Part shown: positions 23,251 to 34,858 of the stretch, one piece after another | How the letters are laid out: each line of letters begins with the position of its first letter | How positions within the stretch are numbered: the stretch's first letter is position 1 | Origin: Pestalotiopsis fici W106-1 | Lineage: Eukaryota; Ascomycota; Sordariomycetes; Amphisphaeriales; Sporocadaceae | Direction: 5' to 3' | NCBI RefSeq assembly: GCF_000516985.1 | Contig: NW_006917091.1 | Span: 2,211,399 to 2,275,398 of the forward strand | Length of the DNA: 64,000 bases | Notes under the pieces: generated by a model | The model's database searches: none | Told to the model about the DNA's origin: nothing | The model's input: only the letters and a program-made list of their open reading frames with translations | Made by a program: the position numbers and the translations under genes

Positions 23251-25806
23251 TGTCGATAGTAGAACCCGGCTGGGGGGAGCAATGTAGGTATGTATGCAAT
23301 CTATCAGCTGCAGTGGGCACGCGGCAAGTGGCCCTTAGGCGTTGGAAGCTTAAAATGATACAGGAGGTCGCCGCAAGAGAAAGCCAGCGTTGCCACGCGC
23401 TCTGAGGCCACAAGGAAAGGGGCGAGTTTTGTAACGGCAAAGCAGAATGATAATGCAAGAGGGAATGGTTCCAAGTATCAAGAGGTAAAAGTGAAATGGT
23501 TCGTCAAAAAGGTCGGGCGAGAGCTCGACTGCAGCGTAGAAGATAACAATCTTGCGCAATGAGAAGCCGTAGCAGCAACTTGTCTGTCGTTGGGAAAGCC
23601 GATGCGCAATCGGCGAGTGCTGGGTCCAGCGGCGACGGGTCGATGAACGAGGTCGTGCTCCAAGCTTTTTGGGTCCCGACCGACCCTTAAGGTAGGTATT
23701 AGCTCACTCTTTTCAGGGTCGGGTTAAGCGAAGAATTACAAGCGGGCCGTCCTCTTAAAGCAAGGCTCTAGGTCCAAGCAGATTCGAGAGGAGAGGTGGA
23801 AGAACTCGGTTGTAATGTAATAAGAATAGTGGGTGGGATGTTGGAGTGCTGGATGCGACTGACTGATCGGCAGAGCGCAGTGCCGAGCTGGGCTACATTA
23901 GATAACAGGAGCCCCTGCTGTTCGCCAGGGACGTCGAGGGGGGAGGAAACGTGCTATTCAAGACCAGTCAAGAAATAAAAGACGTGATTGTAAAAGAGTG
24001 AAAGATTCAAACGAAAAGAGGATTGCCAAGATGGAGTCTGGGCGCGTTATTGGTAACGCGCTGAAGAGTCTGTGCCTGTACCGACTGACTTGCTGACTGA
24101 CTCTGACTGGATGAATGAATCAATTAATCACAAGAATACATTTGTTAGACCTGTGCTCCGGTTCTAGAATTTACATGGCGTACCTCGTGGGATATGGGAT
24201 GATGGCTGTGACCCGCTGAAGGATCCAAGGAGAATCTGATTCAAGTAGCGTCAGGGTATGACGCCTGACGCCTGACGTCGTGGGGGACTTGGACTTGGAC
24301 TTGGATTGATTTGGGGGAAGAGGGGGGGAAAGGAAACGAAAGGGCCCTTTTCTTTTTCTTCCTTTCTTTTTTTTCTTTTTTTTTTCGAGGCGGCCTCCAT
24401 TCGCAACGAAAAGAAAGGTGCGCGCGCATGTCGGTTCTGTCCCAAATCAACATGCCCTTTCAATTTAAATGATTGATAGAATCCTATTGCCCCAATTACC
24501 TATCAATCACCTACGTTATTACCTACGGTACATACCCGCAACCTCAGGCTGTTGCCAGGTCACGTCAAGTTCGCTTTTGACGTTGCCGCCTCGGAAGTTT
24601 AATCCGCTGACGAGGGCGAACGTCAGGTAGTAATAGGTAATGTACCTGTTGGGGAGAGGTGGTCTCCTCATCATCAAGCCACCCGTTTTATCTTTCTTTC
24701 TAGGCGCTTTCTGGGGTTGCTGACCAGCTGCCACGAGTCTAATACTTTCGTGCTTCTCATACGGGTTGCACGCTGTATGTTATAGTCCTCCCTGTGTTTA
24801 CAAAAGGGGTATCGTGCCAGGTTGCATACAATAATCAATCCAGGTTGGTGCTGACGTTGGGACTAAATCTCACACCTTGATTACGATTTTACTACAGGTA
24901 TACATAATCAATCGTCGAAAGAAATGAACGCCTATATATATATCGTCTGTTAACTACCGACTAACGACGTGCAACCCTCGCCAGCGAAACTTGCTTATGG
25001 TAATAGAAGAAAGTCTGCATCAGTCCGTGGGGGGGTTTCAAACCGTGCCGTCCCTCAACCAGAGGACATCGTTGATTCAATGATTCTCACCAAAAAGTAG
25101 AGAGGCAGGCAAGCAAGGCAAGTTGCAAGCAACCAAAGCAGGAGCCCTTGCAAAATATGTCTTGCAGCGTTTCGAAATGCTTGAATGAAGATATATACGC
25201 ATAGTAAAACAGTCAAGTGCCCAGCTCCCAGAATTGACTAAAAGTCTGGTCGTGAAAAATATGGTTTGGTACCTAGCTACCTTGGTGCCATTATTACTAT
25301 GCCGGCCATACTCGTATTACGTGCAAGGGATTTTCGAATGCAGCAGCAGACCTACATGCACAAATATGGTCAAATTAAGTTCAATCAGGTTCCGTAAAGA
25401 GTCAGAAGTCTACTCGGTCGCTCACCAGCGTGCAGCTGCCCCGACATACCCGCCAAAGAAGCTTCTTATTCTTACGTGGCAAGGAGGAACCCCCCGCATG
25501 TTTGGGTTCTCTCTGACTGCCTCCCTGTCTGACCCGTCGTCATACCCGGAGCATCGGCATACTCTAATGTGATTTAGGGCTTGGTACGGCCCGCCGACGA
25601 TGTCGCAGACTCCGGCACTTGTTTTCTTAGGCTTAACTTGAAGCTGCAAAAAGTGCCCAAGCACCACGGCTGAGATGTGCCATAAAACGCGCGGCCTCGT
25701 GCTTGGAGGCTTGTTTACTGCTTCTTTTTGTATCGTAAGCAGATGGCGACCATCATGAAATAAACGTTGGGATGATGATGGTGCCCAGTATCAAACATTA
25801 TATGCT
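23251..25806. other. 2.5 kb gene-free region upstream of GID4 gene
   Basis: This stretch lies between the GID4 start and the TRM11 end, so it probably contains a long GID4 promoter and leader. Short tandem repeats occur near 24083-24108 (GACT units), 24260-24277 (GACGCCT units) and 24285-24304 (ACTTGG units). A purine/pyrimidine-rich block lies at 24309-24386. Open frames are short, on both strands, and without family features. No coding gene is proposed. Confidence 0.55.
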
Positions 25807-27309
25807 TCAAGCGCTTATCTTGGGCGTCGCATCGTCTGGCGCTTGATCAACTGCAGAATCCGTTCGAAACGCATTGAAGTAGTGTCGCCGGAAATCATTC
25901 AGCTCGTCTGCTGTGACGCCGTTTGCTTGCACGCGTTCCTGCCTCTGTGCCAACGCGTCGGTGTCGATCTCCGAGTCTGGCAACCGCCGGTACGTGATGA
26001 GCCTTCTTGACCATTTGTTGAACACTTGTACGCAGACAGACACGATTGCCATACAGGGATGGGTGGGTACGTCGATAGCCTGGTCTGCATCGTTGGCAGT
26101 GGGCATCCAAAAGGAAAGCCGACCATTGTCGACAAGCCTATCTGTTGCAAATTGCAAGATATCATCGAGCATGGCGTTGAAGCTGTATGGCTTCTTGGGT
26201 GGTACGAAGTCGTCGTTCCTGTCTCAGTCAGATCGATAACAAACCAGGCAATCCGGTTTCCCCCGTCTGGAACCGACTTACTTGTAAAACTCCTTTCCCT
26301 TTTCTATAACATATCCATACTTGATTGGATCTCTGACACCGAGGACTTTCAGCCCTTCCCGAACACCATAGGGCGGATCGCAAATGATGCCATCGAGGAT
26401 CCTGGCTTTGCGAATTGGCGTATGCGTGAGGTCGCTGGCGAACATTTCTCCCATCAAATGTTCCAAGCCGTATTGCTTGAAATTCCCCTTCAAACTCTTC
26501 TTTTCACTCTCGCCTCTGATGCTCCGTCCATCGATATCACTGCCGAGTGCTAATGCGCCAAACTTGGCACAGGCCACTGGGAAGCTGCCAGTGCCAACAA
26601 AAGGGTCATAGAAGACTTTTCCTGGCCCAGCAAGGGCCATGTTGGCCGAGATCAGAGCCAACTCGCTATCCATGGAAGTCGTCGAGATATATCCTCGCTT
26701 CTTGAGATCAAAAGTCATGATCAAATCTCGAACAGATTTCGCAATAAAGCGACCAAAATGTACTTTCAGGGGCGCCGGAAGCTTCCGTGTCACGGCTTGA
26801 AAGTCCCAGTGCTCAAAGATGATGAATTCCTCATCAGGATTGGTCATCTTGATCTCGCCAGCAAATGCGAGATATGCAAATGAGTTCATGATCTCGCGTC
26901 TGTTGGTATTGGATCTGGTACCCTGAAAGATGTCTAGACTGAATTTGAAACTACATTGCATGTACTTTGACCAAAGGTGCGATGTGCGCCGTTTGACGTC
27001 CTCGTGAAGCTCTTCATAGTTGTCACCAGTGCCCCAGTGCTCGTGTATGCTCTGCGCCAAAATAGAACGGCTCATGAGAAAACGAGCAGCCTCTTCCGCA
27101 GGGAGTTGGACAATGCAGTATGGAGACTAAAAGCAGAATTAAATTAGAGAATCGATAACCAGATACTCATGTGCATTGTGCCGACGACAACTCACTTCCG
27201 GATCATAGTAAAGAACTTTCAGGTCGATTCCACCCAGCTCGGCCAGTGCTTGGATTTCAGGCAAACGGAACGTCTCATGCGACTGACTGAATCGGATAAG
27301 GTATTCCAT
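25807..27309 (-). CDS. TRM11: tRNA (guanine10-N2)-methyltransferase catalytic subunit
   Basis: Three exons (27309-27196, 27126-26282, 26218-25807) give 456 residues. TRM11, with Trm112, methylates G10 in tRNA using S-adenosylmethionine. The N-terminus MEYLIRFSQSHETFRLPEIQAL and 'CIVQLPAEEAARFLMSRSIL' match the family's THUMP-like region. The methyltransferase core has the SAM-binding motif FYDPFVGTGSF, the acidic GSDIDGRSIRG strand and the catalytic motif IICDPPYGVREG of N2-guanine methyltransferases. The last exon carries DDFVPPKKPYSFNAMLDDILQFA, LVDNGRLSFWMPT and 'NKWSRRLITYRRLPD', all family blocks. The start ATG is about 450 bp from the divergent Rpp40 gene, so the two RNA-processing genes may share a promoter region. 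Confidence 0.95.
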
Positions 27310-27760
27310 GGCTGTTAGTACACTTGGGAAGTGATCGCCTCTACCATATTTTTGAAGTGATTGTTGGGGGTTATGATTGAAGCTGTTGGGGGTCAAGAGC
27401 AAAACCGTGACACTCGTTGACTCGTACAACCAAAGACGAGAAAAGAAGGGAAGGGGGGGAAAATCCTTTAGTTGCAGAATATATTCGCGGCGTCCCTCGA
27501 TTTTCCCGAGTCGGGCCACAGAAGTAGTAGTAGATGCATTTTGCTGTGGGCCAATCAGTATTCTGCCTAGCCACGATATAAGCATCCGCCGCGTTTGGTG
27601 CATAATAATTTGTGCCTGCCCATCTTTCTTTCTAGTATCTACGTGTAGGTACTAGGTACCAGTCTTTTTGTCAAGGAGAAAAACTCAAAGACCACAACCA
27701 TTTCCAATCTGCCCATAAACCAATCTTGAGCCGCTGGCAGATGCCTGTTAATTTTTCAAG
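27310..27760. promoter_or_regulatory. Shared divergent promoter, TRM11 / Rpp40
   Basis: A 451 bp region lies between two divergent genes that both act on tRNA. It holds a TAGGTACTAGGTACC element at about 27646-27660. No other motif was assigned. Confidence 0.5.
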
Positions 27761-29080
27761 ATGATGTCCTTTCCAACGCCTAGCGTCTATCAATCTTCAA
27801 AATGCTTTTTCACCTATGGCACGTTGACTCACCCGGAGCCAAAGCAGCTGCCCTCAAAAGGAAAGCCATGGGCCAATCTCCTGGCTCAAGATTTTATTCA
27901 CAAGGTTTGCAACTAATCTACCAAATCATTGAAGCCCACATTGACAGCCTCCAGGTTGATCTTATACTTCCGCAAGAGGCAGCAGATAAGCTGAGGATCA
28001 AGCTTGCACAAGAGACCTACTCGCCTACGTATTATCGCGTGATCATGAAGCTCGCTGATATACTCGATGGTGACTTCTTCACACAAAACATCAAATTAGG
28101 GAGCATCATGATGCTTTCCAATGGGAACACGAGCCAGGAGAATGTCTTCTCTCTCAGGGATGGTAAGTCGTTTTGTGCATACCTTTCTTCTTCTTTTCTT
28201 GATTGAAGTTTCGACACTCGCTCACCACGACATAGGTATACTCACAATGTTTCTCGACAAGGAGGCATACGAGAGAGCAGGCCTCGTAGGCCAGCCTCAT
28301 GGTGTCAAGGGCAAGCGTGGCCTCAAACCCAGGTGGGGTGAGTCAGACAACAGGTACAAGTAGCGGCAACGCAGCGATCTAACACACAAGTCTAGTTGTT
28401 CAATATGACTTAAGAGCACCTGCAAGTTTCCCAGGAAAGAAAGGATACGATCGATTGCTGTACGCTTGCAGAAATGTATTCGATCAACCAATTACCTGGC
28501 TGTTTCATCGCCAATCGAGCAGTGAGTTATCACGAAGATCTTTCGACGCCACCCTCTAAACATGACCATGTCTAATGAATTCCCAGCTCCCGACCCTGAT
28601 CCCTTACTCAATTTCTTTCCAACCAAGTATAGCTCTGCACCTTTCATGGAAGAGGACTTGGATGTTCAGACACCTACTCTAAAGATCCCAGGCCATGCTC
28701 TTACAGATGACGGCCGATTGGAGCTCGAGGACTTTGCAACAGAGATCTACGAATGGCTGTCGCTCCTGAGACTGAAAAGCCCAAGAGTGGAAAGTGGCGA
28801 CAATATTGACCCGTTCTTATCACGGTATTCGGTTCCAGCACATGGTCAGGTAGATTCATCGAGGCTGTGCAAGATCAGCTGGCAAGGGTTCATTGCTCCC
28901 GGCTGGGCAAGACAGGTACTGGTGGACGTCATCCTCTCAGTCTCTTCCCGTTCGTGGTTCTCGCTACATGCCGCGTCCTTTGGAAAGGGCGTGAAAGGCG
29001 AAAGCTCCGAATGTACAATCCTCCGGCTACCCGGTGCTCCGGGTGAATACCTCCTCTGGGATATTCATGGCCACGAGTGA
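27761..29080 (+). CDS. Ribonuclease P/MRP subunit, Rpp40 family
   Basis: Five exons (27761-27904, 27955-28162, 28236-28337, 28396-28521, 28587-29080) give 357 residues, all phases agreeing. Rpp40 is a protein subunit of the nuclear RNase P and MRP ribonucleoproteins that process pre-tRNA 5' ends and pre-rRNA. Family sequences are SVYQSSKCFFTYGTLTHPEPKQ near the N-terminus, ILTMFLDKEAYERAGLVGQP, VKGKRGLKPRWVVQYDLRAP and KKGYDRLLYACRNVFDQPITWLF. The C-terminal part has 'SWQGFIAPGWARQVLVDVI' and ends in a short acidic tail (HGHE). The plain frames at 27802 and 28562 are intron read-through fragments of this gene. The stop lies 35 bp from the stop of the convergent ankyrin gene. Confidence 0.92.
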
Positions 29081-29115
29081 GGGAGAACAAATGTTGTCAT
29101 AATCAGTCACCGGTT

Positions 29116-29769
29116 TCATTCTTGTCTTTGCCTGACATTGCGGTCTCCAAGATTGCGACCAGCGACAGCATCTTGGACGAGCTGGCGGAGCTCGGCCTGA
29201 CCGGCCTCGGTGTGGAAATCCTCCCGCTCAGCCAGCTCCTCAATGCGTCTCCGGAATTCGGGATCGATCTCGGCATCGTTATCGTCAACTGGGGCCATGG
29301 TGCCCATAGATACAGTCATACCCTGGGGAGGCTGAGGGAGGTCGTTCTCATGTCCGTTGATGCCAGCGCCGTTGGGCCCATCTCCCTCGCGGCTGGGCTC
29401 GGCGGTGTTGAGATATTCGGCCACTTCGGGAAAATCGCCCTCCTGGAGGATCTTTTCCTTGGCAGTCTGGCCGTCGCCGTTCTTGGCGAGGAAATCAATC
29501 TTGAGCTCGTTGACTAGCACTTGGGCAGCCTCAACGGTCTCGACGACAAAGAGGGCGGTCTCTTGGTCCTCGTCGCGCAGGTTTACATCAACGCCAAAGT
29601 CGCGAACCAGGCTGCGCAGAAGTTCGAGGTGATTGTAGCTCGCGGCGGCGTGGACAAGGGAATAACCATGCTCGTCTTGACCAGAGGCCAAGCTTGGGTT
29701 TTCCTGGAGAAGAGTGATGAGGGCCGTTGGATTATCGGCGGCGAGAAGATATGGGTTGCTACTGGCCAT
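29116..29769 (-). CDS. Small ankyrin-repeat protein
   Basis: An intronless gene of 217 residues. Two to three ankyrin repeats are visible in the first half: NPTALITLLQENPSL, then DEHGYSLVHAAASYNHLELLRSLV, then VNLRDEDQETALFVV and KNGDGQTAKEKILQEGDFPEVAEYL. The C-terminal half is acidic and polar with EIDPEFRRRIEELAEREDFHTEAGQAELR, which resembles the C-terminus of the cytosolic yeast YCR051W-type ankyrin proteins. The function in those relatives is not established. The open frame extends 12 nt further upstream through a TTG; the ATG at 29769 was chosen. It is convergent with Rpp40 and divergent from TRP4. Confidence 0.88.
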   Translation of the reverse strand: MASSNPYLLAADNPTALITLLQENPSLASGQDEHGYSLVHAAASYNHLELLRSLVRDFGVDVNLRDEDQETALFVVETVEAAQVLVNELKIDFLAKNGDGQTAKEKILQEGDFPEVAEYLNTAEPSREGDGPNGAGINGHENDLPQPPQGMTVSMGTMAPVDDNDAEIDPEFRRRIEELAEREDFHTEAGQAELRQLVQDAVAGRNLGDRNVRQRQE

Positions 29770-30605
29770 AGCTGAGGTCAAGGTATCTCAATGAATGCAG
29801 TAATCGCTACTTTGCTCCTTGCGAGAAATTTATATTGATAATGGCCGTGGCGATTCGCGATAATTCTGTTCAAAGGGGGAGTTGGGATTGAGCAAAGCAT
29901 CCAAAAAAATAAAATAAAAATTTAGTAGTATAGATAATAAAAATTAGCTTGAAGTTTTGCGACCCCTCCAATGACGCGGGGATCGATGAAAATCGTTGAT
30001 TGACCCCGCGAAACGGGCAAAATTCCGCAGATTCAGGGACCCTCTCAGGTACCTTAATGCCATGTTTTACCGCCCCCAATCAATTGAACCGCTAATAGCC
30101 CAAGACGCAAGCTGAAATCTTGCCCCGCGAAGCGCTTGTGGTTGTTGTTGGGTATGTGGATCGGATGACATTGCACTTTCCCATCCCAATCCCACCAATC
30201 CATTGACTGCAACCGATGTCAGCTACAAACGAGCTCTATTTGGAAAGCATAGTAAGCTCAGACCCGTACAGTCATTTTATTGATTCTTCTTCACATGAGC
30301 CATCATACACTATCTTCTTGTTCTAGAGGATCCATAAATTGGTTTGCTTGGCCTTCAATCGTCAGTTTTCGCTTTCAGTTACTCTAGGTAGCTCCCAAGC
30401 TGTCTCTCACTTTCACTTGCGCCGTTCTCGCAGTTGACTCATCATCCTCCGAGTTTACCCACAACGCTCATAAGAAGCACAGCATCATATACTACTACAT
30501 ACCACCACACACGTGGTACCTACTCTCGTGCCCACTCCCGATATACGCACGCCCATAAGTGCCAACTCTCATTGTGCTACTATAGTCTCCTCCCCCCACG
30601 CAAAG
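29770..30605. promoter_or_regulatory. Divergent promoter region, ankyrin gene / TRP4
   Basis: An 836 bp region containing both promoters. A CPC1/Gcn4 site is described separately. The last 200 bp before TRP4 are CA- and CT-rich, as in fungal leaders. No gene is seen. Confidence 0.55.
30435..30441. promoter_or_regulatory. CPC1/Gcn4-type site TGACTCA upstream of TRP4
   Basis: A perfect TGACTCA lies 165 bp upstream of the TRP4 start. Gcn4 in yeast and CPC1/CpcA in filamentous fungi bind this 7-mer and activate amino-acid biosynthetic genes, including tryptophan genes, under amino-acid starvation. Use in this organism is an inference. Confidence 0.6.
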
Positions 30606-31938
30606 ATGTCTGGGACATTACCGCAGCCAAACTCCATCTCAGCACAAGATGAGCCGGTCGTGGTGGACATCCGCCCGCTGCTGCAGAGACTGTGGCCAGA
30701 TCCGGGAGCATCTCAGGTCACCGCAAAGGAAATCGCCGATGCCATCGGCCTGATTTTCACAAACCAGCTCAGTCCAGTCCAGACGGGCTCACTTCTTACC
30801 GCCTTGCATTTCACCGGATGGGACCGGAGGGCAGACGTCCTGGCCGAAGCCTCGGCTGCCATGCGCGCCGCCTCGGCCCCCATTGATTTCAAGGTTCTGA
30901 ACGAGGTCGTGCAAAGGAAAGCAAGGAAAGAAGGACGCTACTATGGCGGACTGGTGAGTTTACTGCCATTGATTGCAACTTCATAGCCGAGGTTCATGGA
31001 AAACAAGACTGACACGCGAGATGCTCAAGTGTGACATTGTCGGCACAGGAGGCGACTCTCACAACACTTTCAATATTTCAACCACCTCGTCCATTCTAGC
31101 GTCGACGCTTCTACGCATGGGGAAGCATGGAAATCGCGCATCCACCTCCAAGTCTGGCTCGGCCGACTTGCTGATGTGCATGACCCCGAGATCTGCGCCT
31201 TTGGCACGCATCACACCTCGCACAATCGCCGAGGTGTACGAGAAGACAAACTATGCCTTCCTCTTCGCTCCCGTCTTCCATCCCGGAATGAAGTACGTGG
31301 CGCCCATCCGCAAGGAGCTCGGTTGGCGGACCATCTTCAACCTGCTCGGACCCCTGAGCAACCCTCTACACGACGCCATTGAAGTGCGCATGTTGGGCGT
31401 GGCCCGTGATGACATGGGGCCAATCTTTGCAGAAGCCCTGCGTCTCGCGGGTTGCACCAAGGGCTTGATCGTTTGTGGTGCCGAGCAGCTGGATGAGATC
31501 TCCTGCGCGGGCGAGTCTCTGTGCTGGCAGCTGGTGCAGAGTCCCGATGGCGTGGTTGAAGTTGAGCACTTTAGATTAACACCAGAAGACTTTGGATTGT
31601 CTAGGCATCCTCTAAACACCGTCTCGCCAGGCAAGGAGCCACACCAGAACGCCGAGATTCTGCGTAAGATTCTGGCCAACGAGATGCCCGATGACGACCC
31701 CATTTTGGAGTTTGTCCTCATCAACACAGCTGCCCTTTTTGTGACGAGCGGCATTTGTGATGCTGACACAAGCAATATGGCCCCCGGCGACGATGGCAAG
31801 GTCATCACGGAGCGTGGCCCAGGTAACGGCCGCTGGAAGGAGGGTGTGAGAAGAGCACGTTGGGCCATCAAGAGCGGCGAGGCTTGGAAGGAGTGGGAGA
31901 GCTTTGTGGATGTAACCAATAGCTTCACCATGTCGTGA
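30606..31938 (+). CDS. TRP4: Anthranilate phosphoribosyltransferase
   Basis: Two exons (30606-30953, 31030-31938) give 418 residues. The enzyme transfers phosphoribose from PRPP to anthranilate, the second step of tryptophan synthesis from chorismate. The helical N-terminal domain (DIRPLLQRLWP to HFTGWDRRADVLAEA) leads to the glycine-rich PRPP-binding motif CDIVGTGGDSHNTFNIST, created at the splice junction. MGKHGNRASTSKSGSADLL binds anthranilate and phosphate, and GWRTIFNLLGPLSNPL, with GAEQLDEIS further on, completes the family pattern. The C-terminus has the charged RWKEGVRRARWAIKSGEAW helix. Catalytic residues appear intact. A CPC1-type site lies upstream. Confidence 0.96.
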
Positions 31939-32416
31939 TAATGTAGATGATACTTCTTAGCATGCAGGCTTTGCAGGGGCAGCGAGCGCTCCACGAAGTA
32001 TAATTAGATATCCCATAAAAGTTGAATCATTCTCAAGCTAAACCATGGTCTCATGGCTGATTGTCGTATACCATGAACCGGCGGCATTGCTTGTGAATAT
32101 GTAGTGGGCCATTCAATCATCAAATTTGCTTTTTTTGCTCGAGTTCTCAACGAGAACCATACGTCAGTCTACCGGCTATGATCTGCTCCTAGAAAGACCG
32201 CATGATGATGCTTCAACCACTTTGTTCCGTACTACAGTCTCTCCATTAGACTATACTCCGTCAAGCTCTTTGCTCGAAATGGATTTAAAATACCCCAACG
32301 CAGGATCGCTTCTGCGACGGCGACTACATTAGTTGCAGGCTGGCGTGGGCATCTCCTTACAAGAGTCTATCATTTTTTTCTCCCCCTTGGACTTTTTGCA
32401 AAGACATTGCTCTATT
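31939..32416. other. Convergent 3' region between TRP4 and tRNA ligase
   Basis: Both flanking genes end here. No conserved open frame, repeat or RNA gene was recognised. Confidence 0.55.
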
Positions 32417-34858
32417 CTAACGCGCAAGGACTCCTCGCACGATTCCCTTGAGCACAGGTTTCGGCTCGAATGCCCGCTCGCGAATGCCGTTTCCTGGACC
32501 ATTTTGCACCCACAGCGCCAAGAGATCATTGCTCTCCTTGGGCTTGACGCTCTGGTCACGAGTGCCAACTGTTACATGAGCGATCGGGTTGACGCTTGCC
32601 CATTGCGGGTCGTGAATTCTAGCAACAATTGCCATGACGCGATCGTCATAGACAACCTGCTCGTAAGTTAGTCCAATAGAAGTATAATTTTACGACAACG
32701 TGATGGCACTGACCCTTTCAAGTTCAACTTCGCACTCGGCAATGCGCCCATCATTTGGTGCACTCTGCTCTTCAAGCTTCACGAATTCAGCCCATCGCTC
32801 TGGATGATCTCTAGAGGCGGCGCGGTGCATTAGTGTGACGTGAAACTGAGGCTGAACGCGTCTGGTCTGCTGCAATTGTTTGTAGAACTTGGAAGTTTCA
32901 GGATCGGTGGTCTTGAAAGCCGCTTCCAAAATAGTGTTGACGTCCTTGGCAGGAACCGAGATGGACATGTACTCCAAAGGCTTCTTCTTCTGCACTCTCT
33001 GCTGCTGCTGCTGCTGGCCGCCGTTGTGCTTGTTCTTGGCTCCTCGGTCAGGAAGCTTGTGGCGAATGTCTGGTTTGTAATTCTCTATGGCAGCCTTTAT
33101 CGCCTCGTCCAGATCCTCTGCACTTGGCACCTCTGGCACCAAACGGGGGTACTTTTGGTGTAGCTCGCTGACCATGGTCTCCAGGTTGGCACGGCTGTCC
33201 TTTGATGGATCGAGATCAATGACCAAGTCGAAGCCATCATCGGGGGAATTTTCTGGATCGCACGGTTGAAAGCGGTGAATAAAATTCTCCATGATGCCAA
33301 TGACCTTGTTTTCCTCGGAAGCCGCCTGGATCGTCTGGTGATTGTCGCCGCGGGCAAGAACGCGCTCCCGAGTGACTCTGCGTACTTCTTCAATGTCACC
33401 ATGGGAAAAGTTCATGGCAACCAGTCTTGCCCCAGCGTGTTGGAGCTTGACATCCTTGATTATTTGCTCCCTTTCACGCCGTTCAGAGTTATTCCGGTCA
33501 GAGATAACAACCGGGTGGCCATCAGCAAGAAGTTGCATGACCTGCTTCACCATCTGAGCCGGACGATTCTTGCCCTGTATGTTGTCATTCTGGACGTGAC
33601 CCCACTCAAAAAGATTGGTCAGGCCGACAGCCACCGTCGTCTTGCCGCAGCCGATGGTCGCGACAGGAACAATGACAACTCCATCGGTCACGCTGGCACC
33701 ATCGTCTTCTTCCATTTCAATGTTGGCGGCCTCGGAGCCCTTCATGTTCTTGTAGGCAAGGAAGTCGTCTCGCAACTTGATGATGCCATGGTTTTGATTG
33801 TACAACTTTCCCAGCTTGGGATCCTGTGCCAAGCGCTTTCTGGCGTAGAGGAGATACTCCTCTGTGATTTTGACATGCTTTTTGTACTTGGGCGGCTTGC
33901 CAGCAATGAGCGCCTTGGTGCACTCTCGCCATTGGCGGTACATTAGGTAGGGCTCGTCAAACTTGTACTTCCAAAACCAGTCATTGTATGGCGTTCGTTG
34001 AGGGTCATATGACATGCGACATCGGATGACAAATCCTTCAACGTCTCGACCCTCGTGAGCTCCCGTTTCTGCAGCACGCTCGAGGAAATTCTGTACCGTG
34101 TCGATATCGTTGAAAACCTGAAGATCAACCTTGCGGAAACCCCACTCATCGGCGAATTTCTGGACAAGTTCACTTGGATAGGTCATAAATTCTGGCACAT
34201 TAATGTTCATGCCGTGAAGGTAGAGGCCAGCCTTTTCAGGGCCATAAGCCAGAATGTGTTCCTCAAAATCATCGTCACAGAGCTCCGCAACGGCTGTGAC
34301 ATTTCTGCTTCGGAGCTCGCGCGCAAGGTCGGCACGAGTCTTTCCGATGGACTCGAGTTGCCTGTTGATCCACCTCTCACCAGCCATTGAATGGCTCAGT
34401 TCGACGTCACTCCGCGGGCCAGTCGAATGTTTGCTGCAGACCAAGAGTGTTTCGTCCTCGAGTCCGCCAATAAAGATGATGCAGCCATTTTCCTTGAGTG
34501 TAAGCTCGTAAGGGCCTTGGGTCCTGGAGCGAATGCTTTCCCACTTGGTGTCGTTTGTCTCCCCCACATTGAAGAACTTGTCGTAGCCCCGAATGGCAAT
34601 CTCATGCTGACCGCGGTTGTCCTTGGTAGTGAAGAGACCACGGGCATAGGTTGGCATGTTGGGTTTCTTGTAGTCCCAGTCCTGGAATCTCCAAGAATCG
34701 ACTTTGATGCCATTCGGAGAGTCATGGACTGGGAAGACGGTCTTTTTTGCTTTAATACCACCCTTGCCCTTGTTTGTTGACCCATTGAGGCTGGACACGA
34801 GATTCTGAATCTCTTGAGGGTCTTGGGCCACGTACGGAACCTTGGTTTCTGAGGCCAT
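32417..34858 (-). CDS. TRL1: Fungal tRNA ligase (ligase, kinase and cyclic phosphodiesterase)
   Basis: Two exons (34858-32714, 32656-32417) give 794 residues. The enzyme joins tRNA halves after intron removal and splices HAC1-type mRNA in the unfolded protein response. The adenylyltransferase domain has the lysine-nucleophile motif LKENG (K122). The polynucleotide kinase domain has the P-loop GCGKTT (about 403-408) and a conserved VISDRNNSERREREQI segment. The cyclic phosphodiesterase domain carries both required H-x-T motifs: HVT at about 673-675 and HVT at about 742-744, the second coded by the last exon. A Q6 stretch lies between kinase and phosphodiesterase. An in-frame upstream ATG at 35105 would add about 82 Arg-rich residues. 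I prefer MASETK at 34858 because it matches family length. Confidence 0.95.

Noticed and set aside
25234..25572. 112-residue plus frame in the GID4-TRM11 gap
   Set aside because: TTG start, no conserved features, and isolated in an AT-rich region with stops nearby.
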